NCBI RefSeq assembly: GCF_004795055.1
Contig: NZ_SSBJ01000014.1
Location: 62,001-126,000, forward strand
DNA from: Streptomyces sp. A1136
Lineage (GTDB): Bacteria > Actinomycetota > Actinomycetes > Streptomycetales > Streptomycetaceae
Direction: 5' to 3'
Length of the DNA stretch: 64,000 nucleotides
The notes under the pieces are model-generated. The model made no database searches. It had not been told where the DNA came from and worked only from the letters and a program-made list of their open reading frames with translations. Both the position numbers and the translations under genes were made by a program. Below are positions 44,109-52,700 of the stretch, piece by piece; position 1 is the first letter of the stretch; the number at the start of each line of letters is the position of its first letter.

Positions 44109-44372
44109 ATGGACCGGTTGGAACTCACCGACCTGACCCGCGTCCTGCGGTTCTGGGGAGGGCAGGACGAAGGTGTCGAACTGAACGAGGACACCCTCGA
44201 CCTCTACTGGATGGAACTCGGCTACGACTGCCTCTCCGTCCTACAGACCACCGGCTACATCGAGCGGAAGTTCGACATCCTCCTCGACGGCGAGCTGCTC
44301 GAAGCCGCCGACACCCCGCGGCGCTACCTCGTCCTCGTCAACAGCGTGCTGGGCGCACGCGCCGCCGTCTGA
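44109..44372 (+). CDS. Type II PKS acyl carrier protein with Cys in place of the pantetheine Ser
   Basis: An 87-residue ACP by length, spacing and helices (LDLYWMELGYDCLSVLQTTG). In active ACPs this reads GYDSL; here codon TGC at 44229-44231 gives Cys41. The downstream RKFDILLDGELLEAADTPRR keeps the usual DTPR motif of aromatic PKS ACPs. A Cys cannot normally be phosphopantetheinylated, so the protein is either inactive, structural or a recent mutant. GGGAGGAGAAAGG precedes the ATG. It is followed by the aromatase gene. Confidence 0.8.
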   Translation: MDRLELTDLTRVLRFWGGQDEGVELNEDTLDLYWMELGYDCLSVLQTTGYIERKFDILLDGELLEAADTPRRYLVLVNSVLGARAAV

Positions 44373-44457
44373 CACGCCGCGGGGCCTCCGCCGAGGCTCC
44401 GGCGGGATTCCACCGGCTCCGGACAAGGTCTGCGTCAAGCGTTGGAGGAGGTGTCCG

Positions 44458-45438
44458 ATGTCCGTCGGGCGAGCACACCGGATGTCGTGCGCGGTCGACG
44501 CCGCCGCCCCGGCCGGCGTCCTGTACGCACTGGTCGCCGACACGACCCACTGGCCGCTGTTCCTGCCCGGCGTCCTGCACGTGGAACCGCTGGACGCGGA
44601 CGGCGACACGGACGGATTCCGCCTGTGGTCCGCCCCCGAGGACAGCGCCGTGTCGTCGTCGCGATGGCGCCGTAACCTCGACGCGGGCGCCCTGCGGGCG
44701 GACTTCCGCCGGGAGGACCCGCAGGCCCCCTTCGCCTCGGTGGCCGGCTCCCTGAGCGTGACGCGACTGGCGCCCGGCTGGTCGAGGCTGACGCTGGAGC
44801 AGGAGACCACCGTCTCCGGCGTCTCCGGGCCGTCGACCGCGCGGACGCGGCAGGCGCTCGCGACGGCCGAGCGGGACGCACGCGCCGCGCTGAACGGCCT
44901 CCGGGTGGCGGCCGAACGCTGGAAGGACCTCGACGCGCTGCTGATGACCTTCGAGGACCGCGTGCGCGTGGCCGGGACGGGCGAACAGCTCCTGGAGTCC
45001 CTCTACCACGTGGGCGCCTGGCCCGGTCGGGTCCCGCACGTCGTCCGCGCCGACGTCACCGAGGAGCGGCCCGGCGTACAGCGAGCCACCCTGGTCCGGG
45101 TGAACGGCGACGGCTCCGCGTACACCACGGAGTCGGTACGGGTGTGCTTCCCGGCGGCCGGCCGCATCGTCCACCGCCGGACCCGGCCGCACCCCCTGCT
45201 CGCCGCGCACTGCGGCGAGTGGTCGGTGCTGCCCGACGCGGGGGCCGGGTGCACGGTGGTGGCCCGGCACGCCGTCCTGCTGGACGGGCGCGCGGTCGAG
45301 CGGGCGCCCGGGCCGGGCGCGGACCCGGAGTCGGCGCGCCGTCGCGTGCGCGAGGTGCTCCGGCGCGAGAGCGAGGCCGCCCTGGGGCAGGCGCGGCAGT
45401 CCGCGGGCGGGGAGGGTCGCGCCCTGCGCGCGGTGTGA
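44458..45438 (+). CDS. Didomain aromatase/cyclase (SRPBCC x2)
   Basis: A 326-residue bifunctional aromatase/cyclase with two START/SRPBCC-like halves. The first (residues 1-150) includes LYALVADTTHWPLFLPGVLH and ends in a Trp-rich loop region. The second (about 165-305) begins at DLDALLMTFEDRVRVAGTGE and has LYHVGAWPGRVPHV. Such proteins fold and aromatise the first ring of poly-beta-ketone chains on the ACP. GGAGGAGG precedes the ATG. No ketoreductase is present in the cluster, which fits a non-reduced chain. Confidence 0.87.
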   Translation: MSVGRAHRMSCAVDAAAPAGVLYALVADTTHWPLFLPGVLHVEPLDADGDTDGFRLWSAPEDSAVSSSRWRRNLDAGALRADFRREDPQAPFASVAGSLSVTRLAPGWSRLTLEQETTVSGVSGPSTARTRQALATAERDARAALNGLRVAAERWKDLDALLMTFEDRVRVAGTGEQLLESLYHVGAWPGRVPHVVRADVTEERPGVQRATLVRVNGDGSAYTTESVRVCFPAAGRIVHRRTRPHPLLAAHCGEWSVLPDAGAGCTVVARHAVLLDGRAVERAPGPGADPESARRRVREVLRRESEAALGQARQSAGGEGRALRAV

Positions 45439-45488
45439 CGGCGGGCCCCCGGCCCCGGGCGAGCCCCACGGGCGGCTTCGGGGCGCTC

Positions 45489-46088
45489 TCAGAGGTCCAG
45501 TCCGCGCAGGGCCTCCGGGGCCGCCAGGCAGGGCAGCACCACCCGCCAGAAACCGGTCAGGGTGCGCCGTGAGAGCCACTGGGGGTCGTCGCGGCCCAGC
45601 AGCTCGAAGCCGATGGTGGCCGCCACCACCATCGCGGCGGCGTGCCGCCGGCACAGGCCGGGAAGCAACGTGTCCTCCGCGTCCGCCTCCTTGAGCAGCC
45701 GGCGGACGTAGGCGTGCCATTCCTCGCGCAGGTCGTACACCGTCGGGTAGGGGACCTCGTGGCCGAGTTGGAAGCCGGCGCGGGCCACCACGTCGGAGAG
45801 CAGGGCGTGGGCGAGGGCCAGTGAGCTGTCGGCGAGCGCCTGGAGGGCCGAGGTCCGGCGCACGTACACCTCGTGGGCCACCGTGCGCAGACAACCGGCC
45901 GCCGCGGACTCGACGGCCGCCGCGACGGCCGCCTTGTTCTCGAAGTGGAAGTGCAAGGCGCCCGGGGACACTCCCGCTCCCGCGCTGATCATGTTCAGCG
46001 TCGCCTCCGCGTATCCGCACCGTCCGAACACCGCGGCCGCTGACTTGATCAGCGCCTGGCGGGTCCGGAGGGCGCGCTCTTGTTTCAT
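45489..46088 (-). CDS. ScbR-like TetR regulator
   Basis: A 199-residue TetR protein of the receptor-like group. MKQERALRTRQALIKSAAAV and GVSPGALHFHFENKAAVAAAV form the DNA-binding domain. The ligand domain is short, as in pseudo-receptors. It is divergent from the orphan response regulator, and two ARE-like sites lie in the 248-bp gap, one near each gene. AGGAGC lies 10 nt before the ATG. Confidence 0.85.
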   Translation of the reverse strand: MKQERALRTRQALIKSAAAVFGRCGYAEATLNMISAGAGVSPGALHFHFENKAAVAAAVESAAAGCLRTVAHEVYVRRTSALQALADSSLALAHALLSDVVARAGFQLGHEVPYPTVYDLREEWHAYVRRLLKEADAEDTLLPGLCRRHAAAMVVAATIGFELLGRDDPQWLSRRTLTGFWRVVLPCLAAPEALRGLDL

Positions 46089-46121
46089 CACGCTCGCTCC
46101 TATGGCAGTTACTCCCTTATT

Positions 46122-46139
46122 AAACCGTCTCGTTGGTAT
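46122..46139. promoter_or_regulatory. ARE-like site upstream of TetR 45489
   Basis: On the minus strand ATACCA-ACGAGA-CGGTTT; right half exact, left half close to ARE sequences (ATACC). It ends 34 bp upstream of the TetR start. Confidence 0.55.
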
Positions 46140-46270
46140 TGTCCAGCGCCTTGTACTGCGGCAAGGTGAGTGGGGCGCAGGGGGATGAGCGTGGCTCGTC
46201 CGTCCCCCCACCCCGTTTCACCCCTTTGTGGCGCGTCTCGCCGGGGTTTGAGGGGTAATCAGATCTTTGA

Positions 46271-46290
46271 CAAACCGACGAAGCGGTTTG
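46271..46290. promoter_or_regulatory. ARE-like operator filling the response regulator promoter spacer
   Basis: CAAACCG-ACGAAG-CGGTTTG with perfect 7-bp arms. TTGACA at 46267-46272 and TATGTT at 46291-46296 stand 18 bp apart, and the palindrome fills the space between them. It excludes the ATG at 46292 as the start. Confidence 0.85.
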
Positions 46291-46336
46291 TATGTTCATT
46301 GACGTTGGCTCAACTGAGCTTGAGGACGGGGGGCAG

Positions 46337-47107
46337 ATGAACCAGCGTTCCATGGCTGTGCTGGAACCTCACACGGTCGCTGCGGGAGTGAACGGAGGGC
46401 ACTCCCTCGCGGAGGGTCTGAGGACGCAGCGGAGCGGAGCCGCCCAGTCGGCGCTTTGGCGCATTCTCATCGTCGAGAGCAACGCCGTCGAGGCCGAGAC
46501 CCTGGCGCGCGGCCTGCGCCGTCACGGGCACGAGGTCGACATCGTCGCCACCGGCAGCGAGGCGTTGCGCAGCTACACCGACGCCGATCTCGTCCTGCTC
46601 GACCTGGAACTCCCGGACCTCGACGGGCTGGAGGTCTGCCGGGGCATCCGTGCCGCCCACGAGATCGCCGTGATCGCGGTGACCGCCCGGGGCAGCGAAC
46701 TGGACCGGGTGCTCGGCCTCCAGGCCGGCGCGGACGACTACCTGGTCAAGCCCTACGGCTTCCGCGAGCTGATGGCGCGCATGGAAGCGGTCATGCGCCG
46801 CGCGCGCCCGCCGCGTCCCGTGGCCGCCGCCATCACCGCGGGACCGCTGCGGATCGACGCGGGGACCCGGGAGGTCACCTTGGACGGGGAACCCGTCGAG
46901 ACCACCCGCAAGGAGTTCGACATGCTCTACCTCCTGGCCTCGCACCCCGGCACCGTCATCCCGCGCAAGCTCCTGATGGAGCGGGTCTGGGGCGACTCCT
47001 GGTCGCGCCGGACCGTCGACACGCACGTCAGCACGTTGCGCAACAAGATCGGCGCCGGCTGGATCATCACGGTCCGCGGCGTCGGTTTCCGGTTCGGCCA
47101 GGGCTGA
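46337..47107 (+). CDS. Orphan OmpR-family response regulator (FarR1-like), atypical receiver
   Basis: A 256-residue OmpR-type regulator. The receiver (about residues 35-150) has the phospho-acceptor Asp in LVLLDLELPDLDGLEV and the Lys in DYLVKPYGF. Where an acidic pair (DD) normally starts the domain it reads ILIVESNAVEAE. The winged helix (about 165-255) is intact (TRKEFDMLYLLASHPGTVIP, RRTVDTHVSTLRNKIG). No histidine kinase is nearby. The start at 46337 has GGACGGGG upstream and lies 34 bp after the likely transcription start. FarR1 of S. lavendulae is, as I recall, of this type. Confidence 0.88.
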   Translation: MNQRSMAVLEPHTVAAGVNGGHSLAEGLRTQRSGAAQSALWRILIVESNAVEAETLARGLRRHGHEVDIVATGSEALRSYTDADLVLLDLELPDLDGLEVCRGIRAAHEIAVIAVTARGSELDRVLGLQAGADDYLVKPYGFRELMARMEAVMRRARPPRPVAAAITAGPLRIDAGTREVTLDGEPVETTRKEFDMLYLLASHPGTVIPRKLLMERVWGDSWSRRTVDTHVSTLRNKIGAGWIITVRGVGFRFGQG

Positions 47108-47167
47108 CCCGGTCCACGACGCGACGCGACGCGACACTGAACCGGGGCGAGCAGAAGGGGGGACGAC

Positions 47168-48001
47168 ATGACGGTGACGGCTCTGTGTCACGGCGAGGGC
47201 TGCCGCGGCGGCCACGACCGGCGGCGCGCGTCCGCGGGCACGCGGCTGTGCCGCCAGTGCCGGGACCACTTCGCCGCCGGGGTCGCCGAGCTGGCGCACC
47301 TCTACGAGGAGTGCGGCCGGATGCTGGGCGGCGGCGCACCCGGCAGCCTGCGCGAGCGCACGACCGGGGGCGATCTGCCGGGCCTGCCGTTCAACGCCGC
47401 CGCCGCCGACGTACGGGCGCGCATCGTCTCCGTACTCGGTTCGTGGAGCGGACTGGTCGCCCAACAACGCGGACTCACCCCGCCGCCCCGTACCGCCGGC
47501 GCCCTCACCGCCTTCCTGCTGCGCCACACCGACTGGCTCGCGGCGCACTCGGCGGCGGCCGAGGCGAGCGAGGAGACAGCCCGCCTGGTACGGGCCGGGC
47601 GCCGCGCGGCCTTCCCCGACCCCGCCCGCACCATCCGGCTGGGTGCCTGCCCCCGGCCGGACTGCGCCGGCGCCCTCGACTTCGCCGCCCGCGCGGGCGA
47701 GCGGGCGGGCGGCCTCGTGATCGTGTGCGACGCCGATCCGGCCCACCGCTGGACCAGCGACCGGTGGGGCGAGCTGAGCGACTCCATGGGGTCGGCACGG
47801 CCGACGGGCACGGTCGGCGCGCCGGCCACCGAGCGCTGGCTGGCCGGGGCCGACATCGCACGGCTGTGGCAGGTGCCGATGGGTACCGTCTACCGGCTGG
47901 CGAGCGAGGAGCGGTGGCGCCGCCGCAACCGGGCGGGGCGCACGTACTACAACGAGAACGACGTCCGTTCCTGCTTCAGCCGTCGCGCCGCACGCCGCTG
48001 A
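47168..48001 (+). CDS. Zn-ribbon/HTH protein of unknown function (possibly OvmZ-like)
   Basis: A 277-residue protein. The N-terminus has CHGEGC and CRQC and a middle pair CPRPDC, suggesting zinc binding. The rest is mostly helical, and the C-terminus looks like a MerR/excisionase helix-turn-helix: WLAGADIARLWQVPMGTVYR then RTYYNENDVRSC. The arrangement resembles OvmZ-type proteins found in aromatic polyketide clusters, a tentative recollection. It follows the response regulator by 60 bp and is a candidate regulator. Confidence 0.55.
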   Translation: MTVTALCHGEGCRGGHDRRRASAGTRLCRQCRDHFAAGVAELAHLYEECGRMLGGGAPGSLRERTTGGDLPGLPFNAAAADVRARIVSVLGSWSGLVAQQRGLTPPPRTAGALTAFLLRHTDWLAAHSAAAEASEETARLVRAGRRAAFPDPARTIRLGACPRPDCAGALDFAARAGERAGGLVIVCDADPAHRWTSDRWGELSDSMGSARPTGTVGAPATERWLAGADIARLWQVPMGTVYRLASEERWRRRNRAGRTYYNENDVRSCFSRRAARR

Positions 48002-48205
48002 CCACACCGCACGCGAAGGGGGCCCGAAACCCCTTCCCTGACCTGTCCTTGACATGCTCTTGGCCGTCACCCGAGGCTGCGGACCGACTCTTGTGCAACC
48101 TGACCGAGTCCTGAATCCACCGCCATTGAATGCTCGTTCGCATCCGAAGAACCTTGTAGTCAAGATCCGGTGCACTGTCTCCGGGGGCGACTCCAAGGAG
48201 ACCTG

Positions 48206-48997
48206 ATGGACGCACCGGTCATCGTCGTCGGCGCGGGACCCACGGGAATGATGCTCGCCGGCGAGCTGCGGCTCACGGGGGTCCACGTCGTCGTTCTGGA
48301 GCGGCTGGAACGGCGTACGGGGGAATCGCGCGGACTCGGCTTCACCGCGCGCACCCTGGAGACCTTCGACCAGCGCGGCCTCCTGCCCCGCTTCGGCGAG
48401 ATCGAGACCGGCACGCTCGGCCGCTTCGGCGGCCTCCCGCTCGACTTCGGGGTGCTCGGCGAGACGACCTGCCGCGCCGCCAAGGGCGGTGCCGCGGTCC
48501 GTCACCGAGATCCGCCTGGAGGAATGGCCCACCGGCCTCGGGGCCGACGTCCGGCGCGGCCACGAGGTGCTCTCGGTGCGCGACGACGGCCACGGTGTCG
48601 AGGTGGAGGTACGCGGCCCGGCCGGGACGCACACGCTGCGGGCCGGCTACCTGGTCGGATGCGACGGCGGACGCAGCACCGTGCGCAAGGCTGCCGGGTT
48701 CGACTCCCCGGCACGGCCGCCACGACGGAGATGTACCTCGCCGACATCAAGGGCGTCGACCTCGAACCCCGCATGACCGGCATGACGTTGCCCGGCGGCA
48801 TGGCGATGGCGGGGCCGCTGCCCGGCGGCATCACCCGGATCATCGTCTGCGAACGCGGCACACCGCCCCGCCGGCGCGAGGGACCGCCGCCCTTCGAGGA
48901 GCTGTTGATCCGTCCCGACGGCTACGTGGCCTGGGCGGCGCCCGGCGGTCATCACGACCTGCCCACGACGCTGGAACGCCGGTTCGGCACTCCCTGA
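48206..48997 (+). pseudogene. Decayed FAD-dependent aromatic polyketide hydroxylase
   Basis: The start (MDAPVIVVGAGPTGMMLAGE) and end (RPDGYVAWAAPGGHHDLP) match class A hydroxylases of aromatic PKS clusters, which are about 480-500 residues long. A first frameshift near 48485 moves the sequence to a second frame for about 225 bp (VTEIRLEEWPTGLGADVRRG through LVGCDGGRSTVRKAAGF), and a second near 48710 restores it. Then PPPFEE is joined directly to LLIRPDGYVAW, so the middle ~200 residues, including the GD motif, are deleted. AAGGAG precedes the ATG. The deletion cannot be a sequencing error. Confidence 0.88.
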
Positions 48998-49065
48998 CGC
49001 CCGCACCACTTGCCGGCCGGCGGACCCGCCGGCCGGCCGAGCACGTCACGAGGAGGAACCCGACC

Positions 49066-49722
49066 ATGGCCATGCCGCCGGTCATCCTTGAGCGCACCCC
49101 CCGGCCGCCGGACGGAGCGGCCGAAGAGCGCCGCGCCATCGTCCGGGCGGCCCGCACCGTACTGGCCCGCGAGGGCTGGCGACGCTGCACCGCCGAGGCC
49201 ACGGCAGTCGAGGCGGGCGTACCGACGGAGACCGTGCGGCGGTGCTTCCCCGACCACGAACACCTGCTGGAGCGCGTACTGCTGGACAGCTCCGTCTCCG
49301 TGGCGGCCGCCCTCGCGGCCGTCGCCGAGAGCTGCCTGGCGGAGATCACCGACCTGGAGCAGGACCTCATCGCGCTGGGCCGGGCCTGGCTGGCGCCGCT
49401 GGAGACGTTCCGAGAGCACTTCGCCATCGTCCGCCACGTCAGCGCCGAGGTGACCCGGCTGCCGGCCGGCGCCGTCGAGAAGTGGCAGGCGGCCGGTCCC
49501 CGCCAGGCCCGCCGCGAACTGGCCCACAGACTCCGGGGTGTCGCCGCCCGCGGACTGCTCGACATCCCCGACGCCGACCAGGCGGCGGAGCGGTTCATCC
49601 TGCTGGTCCCCTCCGGCGTCGTCCAGCGGTCCTTCCTCGGCGCGCTGCCCGTGCCGCGTGCCGAGGCCGACGCGCTCATCGCGGACGGCGTGGCGGACTT
49701 CATCCGGCTGTACCACCCCTGA
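49066..49722 (+). CDS. TetR-family regulator
   Basis: A 218-residue TetR protein with RRCTAEATAVEAGVPTETVRRCF as its helix-turn-helix, not of the butyrolactone-receptor group. AGGAGGAACCCGACC precedes the ATG. It lies between the decayed hydroxylase and the type II PKS operon, in the same direction, so it may control that operon or an exporter. The ligand is unknown. Confidence 0.8.
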   Translation: MAMPPVILERTPRPPDGAAEERRAIVRAARTVLAREGWRRCTAEATAVEAGVPTETVRRCFPDHEHLLERVLLDSSVSVAAALAAVAESCLAEITDLEQDLIALGRAWLAPLETFREHFAIVRHVSAEVTRLPAGAVEKWQAAGPRQARRELAHRLRGVAARGLLDIPDADQAAERFILLVPSGVVQRSFLGALPVPRAEADALIADGVADFIRLYHP

Positions 49723-49755
49723 ACCACTCCCCGACGCACGGAAGAGAGAGACCCG

Positions 49756-50088
49756 ATGACGCACAGCAACCTGATCGTGGCCCGGATGGACAGCATGTCC
49801 AGCGATCAAGTGGCCCAACTCTTCACCGAGTTCGACAAGACCGACATGCCCGAGCGGATGGGCACCCTGCGCCGTCGGCTGTTCATGTACAAGGGCCTCT
49901 ACTTCCACCTCCAGGACTTCGCGGAGGACGACGGCGGCCGGCGTATCCAGGAATCGCGCCACGACCCCCGCTTCATGAAGATCAGCCACGACCTGCTGCC
50001 GTTCATCCAGCCGTACGACCCGGCGACCTGGCGCACCCCCGCCGACGCCATGGCCACGCGCTTCTACGACTGGTCGGCGTCCGAGTGA
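49756..50088 (+). CDS. TcmI-type polyketide cyclase
   Basis: A 110-residue protein of the TcmI cyclase family (dimeric alpha/beta barrel). LFMYKGLYFHLQDFAEDDGG and FMKISHDLLPFIQPYDPATW are typical. Members catalyse late ring closures of aromatic polyketides such as tetracenomycin. GGAAGAGAGAG precedes the ATG. It begins the close-packed minimal PKS set. Confidence 0.9.
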   Translation: MTHSNLIVARMDSMSSDQVAQLFTEFDKTDMPERMGTLRRRLFMYKGLYFHLQDFAEDDGGRRIQESRHDPRFMKISHDLLPFIQPYDPATWRTPADAMATRFYDWSASE

Positions 50089-50125
50089 TTCGCCGCCACG
50101 CCGACACGAGGGGAGGGCCGTACCG

Positions 50126-51394
50126 GTGGTTCGCCGGGTAGTGATCACGGGGGTCGGAGTGCTGGCGCCGGGAGGCACCGGCACCGGGGCCTTCTGGCGC
50201 CTGCTGAGCGAAGGGCGCACGGCGACGCGGGAGATCAGCCTCTTCGACGCCTCCGCGTTCCGCTCCCGGGTGGCGGCCGAGATCGACTTCGACGCAAGGG
50301 CCCACGGGCTGACCCCGCGGGAGATCTGCCGCATGGACCGCGCGGCCCAGTTCGCCGTGGTGTCCGCGCGCGAGGCGTTCGCCGACAGCGGGCTCGCCCT
50401 CACCGGACTCGATCCCCACCGCACCGGTGTCAGCCTCGGGACCGGCGTCGGCGCCGTGGGCGCGCTCGACCGCGAGTACCGCGCGGTCAGCCACGACGGC
50501 CGGCTCGCCGTGGTCGACCACACCTATGCCTCGCCCGACCTCTACGACCACTTCGTGCCCAGCTCGTTCGCCGCCGAGGTGGCCTGGGCCGTCGGCGCGG
50601 AGGGCCCCGTCACCACGGTCTCCACCGGCTGCACCTCGGGCATCGACTCGGTGGCGCACGCCGCGGCCCTGATCCGCGAGGGCAGCGCCGACGTCATGGT
50701 CACCGGGGGCACCGACGCCCCGATCACGCCGATCACCCTGGCCTGCTTCGACGCCATCAAGGCGACGACCCCGTACAACGACGCGCCGGGCACCGCGTCC
50801 CGTCCCTTCGACGCCTCCCGCAAGGGATTCGTCCTGGGCGAGGGCGCCGCGGTGTTCGTCCTGGAGGAGCTGACGGCCGCCCGCCGGCGCGGCGCGCACG
50901 TCTACGCGGAGATCGCCGGACACGCCGCGCGCTCCAGCGCCTTCCACATGACCGGCCTGCGCCCCGACGGGCGCGAGCTGGCGGAGGCCGTCACGGTCGC
51001 CCTGGACGCGGCGCGCCTGCGCCCCGCGGACGTCGACCACGTCAGCGCGCACGGCTCGGGCACCCGGCAGAACGACCTCCACGAGACGGCCGCGTACAAG
51101 CTGGCCCTCGGCGACCACGCCTACCGGATCCCGATGAGTTCCATCAAGTCGATGATCGGGCACTCGCTCGGATCGGTCGGCTCGATGGGGATCGCCGCCT
51201 CCGTCCTGGCGATGCGGCACCACGTGGTGCCGCCCACCGCCAACCTGCGCACTCCCGACCCCGAGTGCGACCTCGACTACGTACCGCTCCACGCGCGGGA
51301 ACACCGCACCGACGCCGTCCTGACCGTGGGCAGCGGATTCGGCGGGTTCCACAGCGCGATGGTGCTGACCCGCCCCGACAGGAGGACCGCATGA
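50126..51394 (+). CDS. Type II PKS ketosynthase alpha
   Basis: A 422-residue KS-alpha. The nucleophile is Cys169 in VSTGCTSGIDSV, and HVSAHGSGTRQNDLHETAAY with SSIKSMIGHSLG supply the two His. Together with CLF it builds the poly-beta-ketone on the ACP. GGGGAGGG precedes the GTG. The stop overlaps the CLF start (ATGA), the usual coupling. Sequence comparison would tell whether it groups with spore-pigment or antibiotic synthases; its neighbours (didomain aromatase, TcmI-type cyclase, no ketoreductase) suggest a non-reduced type. Confidence 0.95.
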   Translation: MVRRVVITGVGVLAPGGTGTGAFWRLLSEGRTATREISLFDASAFRSRVAAEIDFDARAHGLTPREICRMDRAAQFAVVSAREAFADSGLALTGLDPHRTGVSLGTGVGAVGALDREYRAVSHDGRLAVVDHTYASPDLYDHFVPSSFAAEVAWAVGAEGPVTTVSTGCTSGIDSVAHAAALIREGSADVMVTGGTDAPITPITLACFDAIKATTPYNDAPGTASRPFDASRKGFVLGEGAAVFVLEELTAARRRGAHVYAEIAGHAARSSAFHMTGLRPDGRELAEAVTVALDAARLRPADVDHVSAHGSGTRQNDLHETAAYKLALGDHAYRIPMSSIKSMIGHSLGSVGSMGIAASVLAMRHHVVPPTANLRTPDPECDLDYVPLHAREHRTDAVLTVGSGFGGFHSAMVLTRPDRRTA

Positions 51395-52608
51395 GCGCCA
51401 GGACCCTGGTCACCGGCATCGGGGTGGCCGCCCCCAGCGGCCTCGGCGTGGAGGACTTCTGGGCGGCGACCCGGATCGGCAAGAACGCGATCGGCCCCGT
51501 CACCCGCTTCGACGCGTCCTCCTACCCCTCCCGCCTGGCAGGCGAGATCCACGGCTTCGACGCCAAGGAGCAGCTGCCGGGACGGCTCGTACCGCAGACG
51601 GACCGGGTCACGCAGCTCGCGCTGACCACCGCCGAACACGCCTTCGCCGACGCGGGCGTGGCGCCGGGGGACATCGACCCGTACCGCATGGGCGTGGTCA
51701 CCGCGGCCGGGTCCGGCGGCGTCGAGTTCGGCGGGAACGAGCTGCGCAAACTGTGGGGCCGGGGCGCCAACCACGTCAGCGCCTACCAGTCCTTCGCCTG
51801 GTTCTACGCGGTCAACAGCGGGCAGGTGTCCATCCGCCACGGCCTGCACGGGCCCTCCGGGGTCGTCGTCAGCGACCACGCGGGTGGTCTCGACGCCCTC
51901 GCGCAGGCCCGGCGTCAGATCCGCGCCGGCGGGAAACTGGCCGCCACCGGCGGCTTCGACGCCCCGATCTCCTCGTGGGGTTGGGCGGCCCAGCTCGCCG
52001 GCGGCCTGATGTCGACCGGCACCGAACCCGAGCGCGCCTACCTGCCCTTCGACGAGGACGCGGCCGGCTACGTACCGGGCGAGGGCGGCGCCCTGCTCGT
52101 CCTGGAGGACGAGGACAGCGCCCTGGCCCGCGGCGCCCGCACCGTCTACGGCGAACTCGCCGGGTACGGGGCGACCTTCGACCCCAGGCCCGGCAGCGGG
52201 CGCGAGCCGGGCCTGCGCCGCGCCATCGAAACGGCGCTCGCCGACGCGGGCTGTCACCCCGCCGAGGTCGACGTGGTCTTCGCCGACGCCGCGGGCACCA
52301 AACGGCTCGACCGCGAGGAGGCCGAGGCAATCACCAGCGTGTTCGGCCCGCGCGGCGTCCCCGTCACCGCCCCCAAGACGACGACCGGACGGCTGGGCGC
52401 GGGCGCGGCTCCCGTGGACGTCGTCTCGGCGGTGCTCTCCATGCACGAGGGCCTCATCCCGCCGACGACCAACGTGGAACTGTCGCCCGCCTACGACCTC
52501 GACCTGGTCGCCGTGCGTCCGAGGACCGCCTCGGTGCGCACCGCCCTGGTCCTGGCCCGGGGCCGCGGGGGCTTCAATTCCGCGGTGATCGTCCGCGCCG
52601 TCGACTGA
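51391..52608 (+). CDS. Type II PKS chain length factor (KS-beta), His at the Gln position
   Basis: A 405-residue CLF. GPSGVVVSDHAGGLDAL aligns with the active-site loop, in which CLFs usually read AEQAGGLDA, so the conserved Gln is His163 (codon CAC at 51877-51879). The rest (YLPFDEDAAGYVPGEGGALL, KTTTGRLGAGAAPVDVV) is normal. CLF pairs with KS-alpha, helps decarboxylate malonyl-ACP and sets chain length. The change may alter priming. Confidence 0.92.
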   Translation: MSARTLVTGIGVAAPSGLGVEDFWAATRIGKNAIGPVTRFDASSYPSRLAGEIHGFDAKEQLPGRLVPQTDRVTQLALTTAEHAFADAGVAPGDIDPYRMGVVTAAGSGGVEFGGNELRKLWGRGANHVSAYQSFAWFYAVNSGQVSIRHGLHGPSGVVVSDHAGGLDALAQARRQIRAGGKLAATGGFDAPISSWGWAAQLAGGLMSTGTEPERAYLPFDEDAAGYVPGEGGALLVLEDEDSALARGARTVYGELAGYGATFDPRPGSGREPGLRRAIETALADAGCHPAEVDVVFADAAGTKRLDREEAEAITSVFGPRGVPVTAPKTTTGRLGAGAAPVDVVSAVLSMHEGLIPPTTNVELSPAYDLDLVAVRPRTASVRTALVLARGRGGFNSAVIVRAVD

Positions 52609-52700
52609 CGGCCACCCGGCCTCCCCACCTTCCCACTCGCCCCGGCGTACGGGACACCCGTACGCCGTGACATGACCATGACCATGACCAGGAGCGCATC

